A stretch of 64,000 bases of DNA from Candidatus Bathyarchaeota archaeon. Lineage in GTDB: Archaea; Thermoproteota; Bathyarchaeia; Bathyarchaeales; Bathycorpusculaceae. The notes beneath the pieces are model-generated. The model did not search any database. It was not told the DNA's origin and was given only the letters and a program-made list of their open reading frames with translations. Shown in pieces: positions 25,308 through 33,618 of the stretch (positions are counted from its first letter, which is position 1; each line of letters opens with the position of its first letter). The stretch lies in assembly GCA_026014685.1 (NCBI GenBank), contig JAOZHW010000023.1, positions 1-64,000 of the forward strand, read 5' to 3'. A program made the position numbers and the translations under genes.

Positions 25308-25397
25308 AAAGCCCCCTCTTTGAGGGCTTAAGCAGAACATGCTTAAAGGTGTTTTTGTGAAAAAAGGAGAGGATGCTACTGCAGGTGCAGTTTGGTT

Positions 25398-26219
25398 CTA
25401 TGCGGGTTTGGAGAGGATTTCTTCGCGATGGAAAAGTTTTGTCCCAACATAGAATACCGCAACATCGATGACTGCGAAAATAGCTATGAGCAAAGCAAGC
25501 ACAGCTGGCCCCAGAATCAGCAACCCGGAGATTTGTGCAAAAACCAACCCCAAAACAGGTAGCAAAAGTACAACGCTTATTTGCTGAGCTTCTTTGAAGC
25601 CTTTAACTCTGGCAGAGATAATCACAGTTAAGCCTATACTACATAGTGCTAATGTTGGGGCAACACCGAAGATTAAGATGAGCCAGATCACGTTAGGAAG
25701 CAGCAGCGTCCCGTTGAACATTGTAAAGCCTACGATGTCAGCGATTGTTGCGTAAACTGCGAAGGATACCCAGGTGACAATCATGGCTGGAATGAAGCTT
25801 ACCAGTATTTTTCCAAGCAAGAGTTCGCTGTCAGAGATGGGCGTAGCTAAAAGCGCCTCGATGGTTTTTCGTTCCCGCTCACCTGCAAAGCTATCTGAAC
25901 CCATAACGCTTGACGCCATGACGGGTATTATGAGGAAGAACGGCGCGAAGAAGTAGAGCACCATAATGTAGAATAGGATTTGGTTTGGTGTCATCTGGGC
26001 GATTTGCGCTTGAACGTCTGCGGGTAAATTGACAATTAACGATTGAAAATCTTGGGGATCCATGTTTTGGGCTGGAGTCTGCGAGATAACCCTGATAATC
26101 CCCGGAAACACCACTGCAAAAATCAGCGGCAAAATGATTATGGGTAGCAGAACTTGCCAGTTGCGTTTGATTTCCAACCAGTCTTTTTTGAATACCAACC
26201 ACGCTTTATGGATGTTCAT
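25398..26219 (-). CDS. ABC-2 type transporter permease
   Basis: A 273-residue membrane protein with six helices: one at about 20-45, a long external loop (ISQTPAQNMDPQDFQSLIVNLPADVQAQIAQM), then five more, with the ERERKTIEALLATPISDSELLLGK cytoplasmic segment that defines ABC-2 exporters. It works with the ATPase whose stop overlaps this start codon by four bases. Substrate could be a drug, lipid or peptide. The pair faces a divergent regulator at 27234. Confidence 0.88.
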   Translation of the reverse strand: MNIHKAWLVFKKDWLEIKRNWQVLLPIIILPLIFAVVFPGIIRVISQTPAQNMDPQDFQSLIVNLPADVQAQIAQMTPNQILFYIMVLYFFAPFFLIIPVMASSVMGSDSFAGERERKTIEALLATPISDSELLLGKILVSFIPAMIVTWVSFAVYATIADIVGFTMFNGTLLLPNVIWLILIFGVAPTLALCSIGLTVIISARVKGFKEAQQISVVLLLPVLGLVFAQISGLLILGPAVLALLIAIFAVIDVAVFYVGTKLFHREEILSKPA

Positions 26220-27151
26220 TGTGTTTCTCCTCCCTTGACTAACTTGAGGTACGCCTCTTCGAGCGAAGGACGCAAAACGTTAACGGAGAGGATTTGGCCT
26301 TCTGCCTCCACAATAGCCCGCACGAGTTCGGGAGTTGCTAAACGGGCGTCCTTCACGCTAACAAGCAGGGTGGTTTGTCGCTGTTTTACTTCCTGAGCCA
26401 TAGAAGTGGCGTTTACTGCTGCCAAAACCTTAGATGTTACCTCTGTCAAGTTCACTTCGATGACTGGTATTCCGCTTATTCTTTGCCGCAACTCGTCAGG
26501 TGTACCAACTAGAAGACACTTACCTTTATTCATAATCAATACTCGCCTGCAGAGTTTCTCAGCATCTTCCAAGTGATGTGTACTTAGCAGTATTGTGCAT
26601 TTTTCGTGCTCACTTAACTGAGCCATCATATCCCGTATCTCTTTAGCTGACTCAGGGTCTAAACCCGCAGTGGGTTCATCCAAAAAAAGCACAGGCGGCC
26701 TATGCACAGTGGCGCGAACGATGGCGAGTTTCTGCTTCATACCCTTACTGAAACCCGCAACCTTATCGTTTCGGCGTTCCCAAAGGCGGAAAAACTCCAG
26801 CAACTCTTGGATTCTCCTCTGTCTCTCGGTTGCGTCGGTGATTCCGTAGGCTTGGGCGAAGAAATCCATGTTTTCGTATGCAGTTAGGCGTTCGTAGAGG
26901 CTAGGGTTTTCTGTGAGTATGCCTACTGATTGGCGTACTTTTAGGGGGTCTTTGTGGATGTTGTATCCTGCGACGGTTGCTGTGCCTTTGGTGGGCGCGA
27001 TTAGACATGCGAGCATGCGGATGGTGGTTGTTTTGCCTGCACCGTTTGGGCCGAGGAAACCGAAGACTTCTCCTTTTTCTATCTGTAGGTTAAGGTTGTC
27101 TACGGCTGTTAGGTTGCCGAATGTTCGGGTTAGGTTTTGGGTGTCGATCAT
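26216..27151 (-). CDS. ABC transporter ATP-binding protein (exporter type)
   Basis: A 311-residue ATPase with Walker A (GPNGAGKTT), Q-loop (TENPSLYERLTAYENM), signature in the form FSKGMKQK, Walker B (VLFLDEPTAGLDP) and switch His (STHHLEDAE). The C-terminal 90 residues (ISGIPVIEVNLTEV... EEAYLKLVKG) are the DUF4162-like tail found in CcmA/NatA-type exporters. It is co-translated with the permease downstream. A shared divergent promoter at about 27200-27230 links it to the regulator gene. Confidence 0.92.
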   Translation of the reverse strand: MIDTQNLTRTFGNLTAVDNLNLQIEKGEVFGFLGPNGAGKTTTIRMLACLIAPTKGTATVAGYNIHKDPLKVRQSVGILTENPSLYERLTAYENMDFFAQAYGITDATERQRRIQELLEFFRLWERRNDKVAGFSKGMKQKLAIVRATVHRPPVLFLDEPTAGLDPESAKEIRDMMAQLSEHEKCTILLSTHHLEDAEKLCRRVLIMNKGKCLLVGTPDELRQRISGIPVIEVNLTEVTSKVLAAVNATSMAQEVKQRQTTLLVSVKDARLATPELVRAIVEAEGQILSVNVLRPSLEEAYLKLVKGGETQ

Positions 27152-27200
27152 GCGTCTCTTCCTCTTTTTGGGGGTTGTTTGTGTGGTTATAGGATGGATA

Positions 27201-27230
27201 CGTATTTAAGTGCGGTGAAACCGATTTCAC
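27201..27230. promoter_or_regulatory. Divergent promoter with operator palindrome
   Basis: CGTATTTAAG at 27201-27210 can serve as TATA box in both directions. Next to it GTGAAA-CCGA-TTTCAC (27215-27230) is a perfect inverted repeat that ends three bases before the regulator's ATG at 27234. With transcription starting near 27231, the regulator mRNA would be almost leaderless and the palindrome would sit on the initiation site, a normal place for a repressor. Confidence 0.55.
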
Positions 27231-27233
27231 TGT

Positions 27234-27770
27234 ATGAAACTAGTAAAATTCCTCGACCAAAAAGGCACCATACTTGTCTCTGACCCACTCAACCAAACAA
27301 TCCTAAAAAACTTAGTCTTATCCGAATATTCCGTCTCAGAATTAGCTCAAAAACTTAATGTTCCAACCCTTAAACTTTGGCGCAGAATTCAAAAACTCCA
27401 AAACGCCAGCCTAATAGAACTCTGTCGAACAGAAAAAGTAGGCAACTTAGAGAGGAAATTTTACCGTGCATCTGCAACAGCCTACATGCCACAACAGCAA
27501 TACCTCGAATTTAAACCCAAAAACCCCAACCTGCAAAAAGCCTTCGAAATCTACACCGCCATCCAGCGGGAAATAATGACCAAGGTTGCTGTTTATGGCG
27601 AAGTCCCAAAAGATGTAAACGCAGTGGATTTCTCGTTTTATGCAACCATGCAAGCCTTTGTCCAGATATTCATGGAACCAACAGCACTTAAAAAAATAGA
27701 AGAACTGTCAGAAAAAATTTTGAAATACCAACAAGAAACACCACACCTAAAAATCGAGCCCACAAGATAA
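27234..27770 (+). CDS. ArsR-like winged-helix regulator, divergent from ABC exporter
   Basis: A 178-residue protein. The N-terminal 80 residues form a helix-turn-helix with wing: SEYSVSELAQKLNVPTLKLWRRIQKLQNASLIELCRTEKVGNLERKFYRA has the recognition helix and beta wing of the ArsR/HTH_20 type. The C-terminal half is helical (EKILKYQQET) and may bind a ligand or dimerise. It is placed head to head with the ABC-2 exporter and probably controls both itself and the exporter through the palindrome between them. Ligand unknown. Confidence 0.75.
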   Translation: MKLVKFLDQKGTILVSDPLNQTILKNLVLSEYSVSELAQKLNVPTLKLWRRIQKLQNASLIELCRTEKVGNLERKFYRASATAYMPQQQYLEFKPKNPNLQKAFEIYTAIQREIMTKVAVYGEVPKDVNAVDFSFYATMQAFVQIFMEPTALKKIEELSEKILKYQQETPHLKIEPTR

Positions 27771-27830
27771 CCTATAGAAAGTAAAGCATTCAAGTGTTAG
27801 ATTTTACCCGCGCACAATTTGGTTTTGGTC

Positions 27831-29069
27831 ATGTCCGCAAATCTGGTTTGGCACAAAAATACTCTCCCTAACGGTTTAACTGTCTTAGAGTACCCAAGGC
27901 AATCATCTAATACCGCTCAGATATCACTCGCTGTCAAGTACGGGTCAAACCAGGAACCTAAAAAAGCAGCTGGAATCGCCCATTTCCTCGAACACATGCT
28001 TGCCGGAGGCTCCGAACAAAGAATCCAACGCTCCCGCAGCATAGAAAACTACGGTGGCATATTGGATTTCTACACTGATCGAGAGCATGTGCTTGCCACG
28101 ATTGATGTTTTACCAGAGAAATTAAGTGAAGCCTCTCGAATTCTTTCTGAGTTATTCTTTGGGGACACCTTTGAAAAGGACAAGTTTGAGTTGGAACGCA
28201 AAATAATCCTCAATGAACTCGCTGAGGTGGAAGATGACCCCTCAGTGAAGGTGGACCAGATGCTTCTAGAGAGCCTCTTCAAGAACCACCCGATTAGGCG
28301 ACCCGTAGGTGGTTACCCAAGAACCATAAAACAAGTTGAATTAAACCAAATAAAGCAGGCTCAACTCGTAAACTACGTACCCCCAAACATGATTTTGACG
28401 CTCTCAGGAAAATTGCCTCAAAAAGCTCTCGAAGAAACAATACAAGGATTCCAAAACCAGCCAAAAGGAAACGCATTACCCGAAGAAAAACAGGCAACTG
28501 AAACCCACAAACCAAAACCATGTGTCGTTGGAGAAAAAGCAGGAATAAGACAAACATACCTAAGCATAGGTGCACGCACAATTTCCGCTACTCACAAAGA
28601 TGCACCCGCCCTAGACTTGATAGCGACACTACTCAGCGGGGGCACAAGTTCCCGTCTTTTTATAGAACTGCGAGAAAAAAACGCGGTTACCTACGATGTC
28701 AGTTCGACACATTGCAAAGGCGCAGATTTCGGATACTTTAGCGTAAACTGTGCAGTAAACAACTCCAAGGTAGACAAGGCCAGAAAACTGATTCTTAAAG
28801 AGTTAGCCGCTTTGGGGAATGAAGATATCTGCGCTGACGAGTTAGAGCGGACTAAACAGATTTGGCTAGGCAGTCTGCTTAGAGGTATGGATAGTATTCA
28901 TGACACTTTAGAAATAATTACCTACATGGAAACCCAGTTCAGAAGCGAGTTTGCACTGAGAGATTATGTTGCTAAGATAAAGGCGCTAAAAAAAGAGGAC
29001 ATCCGCCAAGCCGCTTCAAGGCATTTAAACGAAGATTCTCTCTGTACCGCTCTGCTTACCCCAAAATAA
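27831..29069 (+). CDS. M16 family zinc metallopeptidase
   Basis: About 412 residues. The inverted zinc motif HFLEH (in GIAHFLEHMLAGG, about residue 50) and a downstream acidic cluster (ILNELAEVEDDPS) for the third ligand show an active M16 peptidase. The second half contains the FS-GGTSSRLFIELREKNAVTYDV signature of the non-catalytic lobe. The size fits a two-lobe half molecule that dimerises, like mitochondrial processing peptidase beta or bacterial PqqL/YmxG. It has no signal peptide, so it should act in the cytoplasm on peptides. ATG 27831 is used; the frame opens at TTG 27819. Confidence 0.9.
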   Translation: MSANLVWHKNTLPNGLTVLEYPRQSSNTAQISLAVKYGSNQEPKKAAGIAHFLEHMLAGGSEQRIQRSRSIENYGGILDFYTDREHVLATIDVLPEKLSEASRILSELFFGDTFEKDKFELERKIILNELAEVEDDPSVKVDQMLLESLFKNHPIRRPVGGYPRTIKQVELNQIKQAQLVNYVPPNMILTLSGKLPQKALEETIQGFQNQPKGNALPEEKQATETHKPKPCVVGEKAGIRQTYLSIGARTISATHKDAPALDLIATLLSGGTSSRLFIELREKNAVTYDVSSTHCKGADFGYFSVNCAVNNSKVDKARKLILKELAALGNEDICADELERTKQIWLGSLLRGMDSIHDTLEIITYMETQFRSEFALRDYVAKIKALKKEDIRQAASRHLNEDSLCTALLTPK

Positions 29070-29150
29070 ACCCTGATCGTAAGATGATGGCGTATACGCA
29101 CAGTCACACAGCTTAATACATCAATACGCACCCTTTTTTGTTGAAACAGT

Positions 29151-29360
29151 ATGGAAACCCTAAAAATTACAGATACACAAGCGATGGAAATCTGTGAAAG
29201 CGTTGGGCGAACACTTGTAACTCAACTGGACACTGATGAGGTTTGGGATAAAGTTGAACAGACACTTGCCAAATACCTAAAAAGCCATAACATAAACGAA
29301 AACCCCTCCAGCTTAACTGATAAACTCGAATGGTCGGTTAAGGTTAAACTTCGAAAATAA
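29151..29360 (+). CDS. Small hypothetical protein
   Basis: A 69-residue, mostly helical acidic protein (MEICESVGRTLVTQLDTDEVWDKVEQTLAKYLKSH) with one Cys and no motif that I recognise. A TATA-like AGCTTAATAC at about 29110-29119 lies 40 bases ahead of the ATG. Codon use looks normal. It could be a small regulatory or binding protein; nothing nearby gives a hint. Confidence 0.5.
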   Translation: METLKITDTQAMEICESVGRTLVTQLDTDEVWDKVEQTLAKYLKSHNINENPSSLTDKLEWSVKVKLRK

Positions 29361-29586
29361 ACTACAAACCAGTAACACTTCTCTTTTGTAGCGCAAATCC
29401 GCAAATATAAGGGGTGGGGAGGTGGCTACAAAGCAGCAACATCGACCAGAGGGATCGAATACGCAAGTCGCACTTTTTTATAGCCACATACATTACGGTA
29501 CATTAAAAAAAGTCAGGTACCGTACTAAAAAGTGAAAAAATCTTTATCTACAAAGCACCGTATTAACAAAAAGTGGGAAATATCAG

Positions 29587-29844
29587 TTGGAAGACGCCAT
29601 AATCGAAATCGGCACAATAACCCATTACTTCTCAAAAATAAACGTTGCAGTAGTAAAATTAACCCTGCCCCTCTCAGTCGGCGACCGCATCCAAATAAAG
29701 GGGCCATCAACAGATTTTGAGCAAACAGTGGAATCCATCCAGATAGACCGCAACCCTATACCGCGAGCGGAAGGCGGAGAAAGCATCGGTTTAAAACTAA
29801 ACCAGCATGCGCACGAAAAAGACGTAGTGTACAAGAAACTTTAG
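29587..29844 (+). CDS. EF-Tu domain 2-like beta-barrel protein
   Basis: An 85-residue stand-alone beta-barrel: GTITHYFSKINVAVVKLTLPLSVGDRIQIKG and VESIQIDRNPIPRAEGGESIGLKL match the 'translation elongation factor-like' domain (EF-Tu domain 2 fold) that also ends U32 peptidases. There is no GTPase domain, so it is not an elongation factor. Start TTG 29587 has GTGGGA upstream. It converges with the radical SAM/SPASM gene with a four-base overlap of stops. Role unknown; RNA or protein binding is likely. Confidence 0.75.
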   Translation: MEDAIIEIGTITHYFSKINVAVVKLTLPLSVGDRIQIKGPSTDFEQTVESIQIDRNPIPRAEGGESIGLKLNQHAHEKDVVYKKL

Positions 29845-30971
29845 GGAATGATTTCTGCACCGTTGTACTTCACGTAATCAAAGTCTTGCAGGGACAGTTT
29901 ACCGTTTTCAATCAACCTCTGCATTCTTGGCACTTCACTCTGGACCGACGCAATCAACCGTTCCACAGTATAGCACACTTTGCTGTAGGCGTCCTCTGTC
30001 CAGCGTTTAGTAATGTTTGTGTATAGGCAGCGGCCGCCGCAGACGCCAAGGATTTTGCATTGGCTGCAGGGTTTTTCCTGAACAAACATTTTGGGCAGCT
30101 GCAGGGGGTTCGCGGTTTTTATGTGCCCCAAATAGTAAGCTTTCATACCCCACATGGTTGGACAAGGTAAAATGTAGCCATCAGTTTGGATTGAGTAGTT
30201 TATCCAACCGCTACCGCAGCGCATCAAACACTCCTTTTCTTCGTTGAGAAATGAGTTTGCAATGCCCAAAAGAGGATAAAGCTTAAGCACCGTGCCTTCT
30301 TGTTCCATTTGGTCAACCCAGAAATGAACCAAACGATCCACGCCTGGGATGTAGCTGGTTTTGGTCCATTCCTCAAAGTTACGGCGTTGATAGTCGTTGC
30401 CCCAGAACCCTGCGTTGAGTTGCCAATGAACTGATGTGAAGGAAAATTCTGGGTTGTTTAGGAGGTATTTGACTTGTTTTTCTATGTCGGTTTGCTCCAT
30501 GATGGTCATGCGTGCGATTAATTCGCCTTGGTAGCCGTTTTGTTTTATGAGTTTGAGGTTGTCGATGACTTTTCTGTACGTTCCAGCGCCTCGGTAATAG
30601 TCGGTTAGGGCTTCTTCGCCGTCAAGTGAAACGAGCAGGGTGTGGAAGCGGTTAACGTATTTTGGTTCGAGTTTATGCAGGAGTAATCCGTTGGTTTGCA
30701 TCATGTACATTTTAGGCGACACTTTATCCATGATTTCTCGAAGCTTCTCAACCTGCATCAGCGGTTCCCCGCCATAGAAGGTTAACACACACTCGGGGTC
30801 TTGACGGCAAAACCTCTCCAGCAACGCAATGTCGTAGTTGAATTTGCGGGGCAAGTTGTAGTCGACTTCTATGTCGTCGCCGAATTCTTCATCAAAATCG
30901 TCTAAACTCTCGCCAAAACAGTATTTGCATTGCAAGTTGCAGTCGCTGGTGAGGATCACATGGAAGAACAT
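29841..30971 (-). CDS. Radical SAM/SPASM enzyme, AF1577-like (putative peptide modifier)
   Basis: A 376-residue enzyme. The SAM cluster motif CNLQCKYCFGE is at residues 12-22, GGEP at about 75, and a C-terminal SPASM-type region carries further cysteines: ECLMRCGSGW, LPCPTMW, CSQCKILGVCGGRC and VCY. This arrangement fits auxiliary clusters used to modify peptides or proteins, and the overall pattern recalls the archaeal AF1577 subfamily (from memory; not searched). No obvious precursor peptide is adjacent; the 69- and 85-residue products upstream lack a leader/core layout. An unusually acidic insert (DDFDEEFGDDIEVD) follows the first motif. Confidence 0.82.
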   Translation of the reverse strand: MFFHVILTSDCNLQCKYCFGESLDDFDEEFGDDIEVDYNLPRKFNYDIALLERFCRQDPECVLTFYGGEPLMQVEKLREIMDKVSPKMYMMQTNGLLLHKLEPKYVNRFHTLLVSLDGEEALTDYYRGAGTYRKVIDNLKLIKQNGYQGELIARMTIMEQTDIEKQVKYLLNNPEFSFTSVHWQLNAGFWGNDYQRRNFEEWTKTSYIPGVDRLVHFWVDQMEQEGTVLKLYPLLGIANSFLNEEKECLMRCGSGWINYSIQTDGYILPCPTMWGMKAYYLGHIKTANPLQLPKMFVQEKPCSQCKILGVCGGRCLYTNITKRWTEDAYSKVCYTVERLIASVQSEVPRMQRLIENGKLSLQDFDYVKYNGAEIIP

Positions 30972-30996
30972 GTTTAGCCACTAAAGGCGGACTTGC

Positions 30997-32334
30997 TTAA
31001 TAGTATTTTTCCGCCAACTTCTTTGCTTCTTCGTATTCTTTCGAGTTATCTTCTTTTTCGCTCTCTTCTTTTTCGGTTTCTTGGGTGTTTTCTTCTTTTT
31101 TCTGTTTTTTCTTTGTTTCCTTAGAAACCATTTTTTGAGCTTTCTCAACGTAGCTTTTGAGGTCTCTTTCCTTCAGGGCTTTTTCAGGTAACGTTTCAGC
31201 TGCAAAAAGCAGAGGAACAATGGCTAAGAATAAGAAGAAGCTAGCCAACGAAAAGGCAGCTGTAACATCCACACTGCTAATAAAGGATCGAATTAGAATT
31301 TCAATCAATCCTGAAAGCAAAAAGGGTATGCTGCCAATGAAGTAGTACTTTTGCCGTATTTTCCCTTCAGACAAGTCACCCCATATTACAAATACGAAGC
31401 AAACAAAGAGAGCACCCCACGCAATCCCATCACATAAAATGTAGAGGTATTGCGCTATTGGTTTAGCAGGGCCACCTAAGAAACTTAAAAAGGCATAGCC
31501 TAAACCTAAGAGAACAAAACCTAAAATGCTTGCGATTTTTCGTCCTTTTCTGTCACAAAGTATGCCTACGAATATTGCAGAAATGCTGCTGATGATGGTT
31601 GTTGTAATTACTGATGTTGTGTAGAGGTCGCCGAAAAAGGTTTCAATGATGGGTGCTTCGATAAAATTAATTAATGTAAAGAGAAACCAAGGTAGAAAAT
31701 ACAGCAGAAACGTGCGTTCTTTGATAATTGAAATGTAGCTTGTTTTGAGCAGATCTGTTTTCTGTGCTATGGGTTTATAGAAAATAATTGCGAATATCGC
31801 TAAAAGTCTCCAGAATGCAAGTATTTGGAATTGTTGCTCCAAAATGATTGAAGACGCCGAAAACAGAACTATAGCTGTGAGTAGTTGAATAGTGAAAAAG
31901 AGTACCGCACCCACTTTTCCACGATTTTCCGTTTTAGTTAAGTTACCGAAAAAAGAAAAGCATGCGGGTATCCCGACTCCTGCGGATAAACCAAGAAGAA
32001 GTGACCGTAAAATTATGGCAAATAGATCAGTAGCTGACCATAGAGAAAATATTAAGCAACTGATAACTCCTAAGAATACCCAAGTTAATAGAAAAATTCG
32101 ATTGTTTATTGTTCTATTTGGAAGCATGGAGCCAATAAAAGCGGCGGCAATTAAACTTCCAAAATAAGCACTAGCAATTAACAAGATTTCAACGATAGGG
32201 TGCCCATGTGCAACATCTCCGATGGCTAACATCGTGAGGCTAAACCATGACAGGCTGTTAGCAAGCAGGAATAGACCTGGAATACTTTGCACTATCTTTT
32301 TGTACATCTTTAAGTATAGATAATCAATCGCCAC
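30997..32334 (-). CDS. MFS transporter with charged C-terminal tail
   Basis: A 445-residue membrane protein with 12 helices; the loop GILCDRKGRKIASILG between helices 8 and 9 (in the second half) is the MFS loop motif, and SAGVGIPACFSFFGNLTKTENRGKVGAV in the first half is its partner region. The last 60 residues are extremely charged (KKKQKKEENTQETEKEE) and probably cytoplasmic coiled coil. DNA here is visibly richer in A+T than in the flanking genes, which suggests relaxed selection or transfer. Substrate unknown. GTG 32334 is the outermost start; ATG 32307 is possible. Confidence 0.8.
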   Translation of the reverse strand: MAIDYLYLKMYKKIVQSIPGLFLLANSLSWFSLTMLAIGDVAHGHPIVEILLIASAYFGSLIAAAFIGSMLPNRTINNRIFLLTWVFLGVISCLIFSLWSATDLFAIILRSLLLGLSAGVGIPACFSFFGNLTKTENRGKVGAVLFFTIQLLTAIVLFSASSIILEQQFQILAFWRLLAIFAIIFYKPIAQKTDLLKTSYISIIKERTFLLYFLPWFLFTLINFIEAPIIETFFGDLYTTSVITTTIISSISAIFVGILCDRKGRKIASILGFVLLGLGYAFLSFLGGPAKPIAQYLYILCDGIAWGALFVCFVFVIWGDLSEGKIRQKYYFIGSIPFLLSGLIEILIRSFISSVDVTAAFSLASFFLFLAIVPLLFAAETLPEKALKERDLKSYVEKAQKMVSKETKKKQKKEENTQETEKEESEKEDNSKEYEEAKKLAEKYY

Positions 32335-32394
32335 CCTATAACTTTACGAATCAGAAGTATGTATCGAAAGTAACCTTTTTAGCAACTGTATGTG

Positions 32395-32433
32395 TGTAGT
32401 ACAACAAAGCTTATATTATGAATCTGTACTACA
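32395..32433 (+). promoter_or_regulatory. Promoter flanked by perfect inverted repeat
   Basis: TGTAGTAC (32395-32402) and GTACTACA (32426-32433) form a perfect 8-bp inverted repeat that brackets a TATA-like GCTTATATTA (about 32409-32418). The SD AGGTGA and the tiny ORF at 32453 follow directly. A regulator binding both arms would block TBP/TFB. Confidence 0.5.
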
Positions 32434-32452
32434 GATATACAGGTGAGAAAGG

Positions 32453-32503
32453 ATGAAGGCAACCAAGGAAGTACGAAAGAAACCAGTCCGCTTTACTATC
32501 TAA
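32453..32503 (+). pseudogene. Remnant of a ribbon-helix-helix (CopG-type) regulator
   Basis: Only 16 codons are open (MKATKEVRKKPVRFTI), with a good SD (AGGTGA) and a well-formed promoter. The KKPVRFTI end is the usual first strand of RHH regulators, which continue with SIPxxL. Just after the TAA the bases read IP, and one base further on KDLQARKQ appears in the next frame, as if one nonsense and one frameshift change had broken the gene. The sequence then runs into the convergent polyprenyl synthase gene. It could also be a real short peptide. Confidence 0.35.
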
Positions 32504-32508
32504 ATACC

Positions 32509-33501
32509 CTAAAGATCTTCAAGCAAGGAAACAAACAGTTGTTGTAGGTGTTTCTTTGCTTGATTTTCATTTAATTTTCCAAGCAACGTCAAAGATTCTT
32601 GCACTATTTTAGCAAGGTAACTCTTGAGTTCTGCTATATCGGTTGATTTTTCAAGTAGCGCTAAGACTTCTTCACACTCGCTTTCTCCAATTTCTTTGCT
32701 GTCCAGAACCTGCTTGATTTTTGTTTTAATGCCTCTGTTTCTAATTGCGTATAGAATGGGCAAAGGCAAACATTCATTCTTTACCCTGTTAGATAACTCG
32801 TCAGAGTCGTATATGTCAACGAACTCCGCACGAATAATAAGTAAAATCCCCAGGTTTCGTCCAAGTTTACTTAAAATTTCGATTTCTTCATCAGTTCCTC
32901 CACCGTAGATTGCGCCTGCTCTCATGCGCCCATCTATATCAGCGGCCTTTTTTGTCAAAACTTGAAGGTAGGTTTCAGGTGTTAGTGTCCATTTTTTGTT
33001 TTTAAGTTGTGATTCTATTAAATGGGCATCAACAACTTCTATCAGAAAATCTTGAACTGTTGCCATTATTTTTTCTTGTTGCGTTTTGGGCAAGTTTTCT
33101 ACTGCTTTGTAGAGTTGACTGAAGCCTTCGACCATGAATGCATCGCCGAGGAGTAAAGTCGAGTTTTTTCCGAGTCTCCCATAAACCGTTTTTTTATTCT
33201 TTTTCATAGTGGATTCGTCAATGATGTCATCATGAATATCCATCGTTACATCGATAAGCAATAATGCGGCTTGTAAGTTTTCAACATCACTTGTTTTTCC
33301 ACCTGCAGCTTCATAGGCTAATGCTAATGTTCCAGGCCTTGTGGCATCATTCCAACCTGAAATATATTTTTGAATAATTTGGTTAATGTTTTCTGAGCTG
33401 AATTTTTTTTCAAGAATGGTTTGTTTTGCCAACTGGATTGATTTATGACTTTTCTGATTCAAAACGGCAATAAGTTTTTTTGCGTTACTCTCTTTTGACA
33501 T
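32509..33501 (-). CDS. Polyprenyl synthetase family protein (trans-isoprenyl diphosphate synthase)
   Basis: 330 residues of class I isoprenoid synthase fold. The first Asp-rich motif is intact (HDDIIDE, about residue 93) and is followed by YGRLGKNSTLLLGDAFMVEG. The second motif is altered: EFVDIYDSDEL gives VDxxD where family members have DDxxD. Weak or altered prenyl transfer is therefore possible. In archaea such enzymes supply chains for ether lipids or quinones. The gene is A+T-rich like its MFS neighbour. Start ATG 33501. Confidence 0.8.
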   Translation of the reverse strand: MSKESNAKKLIAVLNQKSHKSIQLAKQTILEKKFSSENINQIIQKYISGWNDATRPGTLALAYEAAGGKTSDVENLQAALLLIDVTMDIHDDIIDESTMKKNKKTVYGRLGKNSTLLLGDAFMVEGFSQLYKAVENLPKTQQEKIMATVQDFLIEVVDAHLIESQLKNKKWTLTPETYLQVLTKKAADIDGRMRAGAIYGGGTDEEIEILSKLGRNLGILLIIRAEFVDIYDSDELSNRVKNECLPLPILYAIRNRGIKTKIKQVLDSKEIGESECEEVLALLEKSTDIAELKSYLAKIVQESLTLLGKLNENQAKKHLQQLFVSLLEDL

Positions 33502-33618
33502 ATTGTCAATATCTGAGGCGGAATCGATTTAACTTTTTCCTACATAAACAGGTAACAAAACAGCGGTTCTAAAAAGAAGCAAAACTCTTAATAGCTTAAG
33601 ACTTAATCAGTGGGTTTC

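Noticed and set aside
29404-29475. Third copy of the 85-bp repeat
   Set aside because: Only the purine-rich end (ATAAGGGGTGGGGAGGTGG) resembles the repeat; the central GTATCCGTACC and ACGCGACGT blocks are missing. It may be chance or a promoter-like end.
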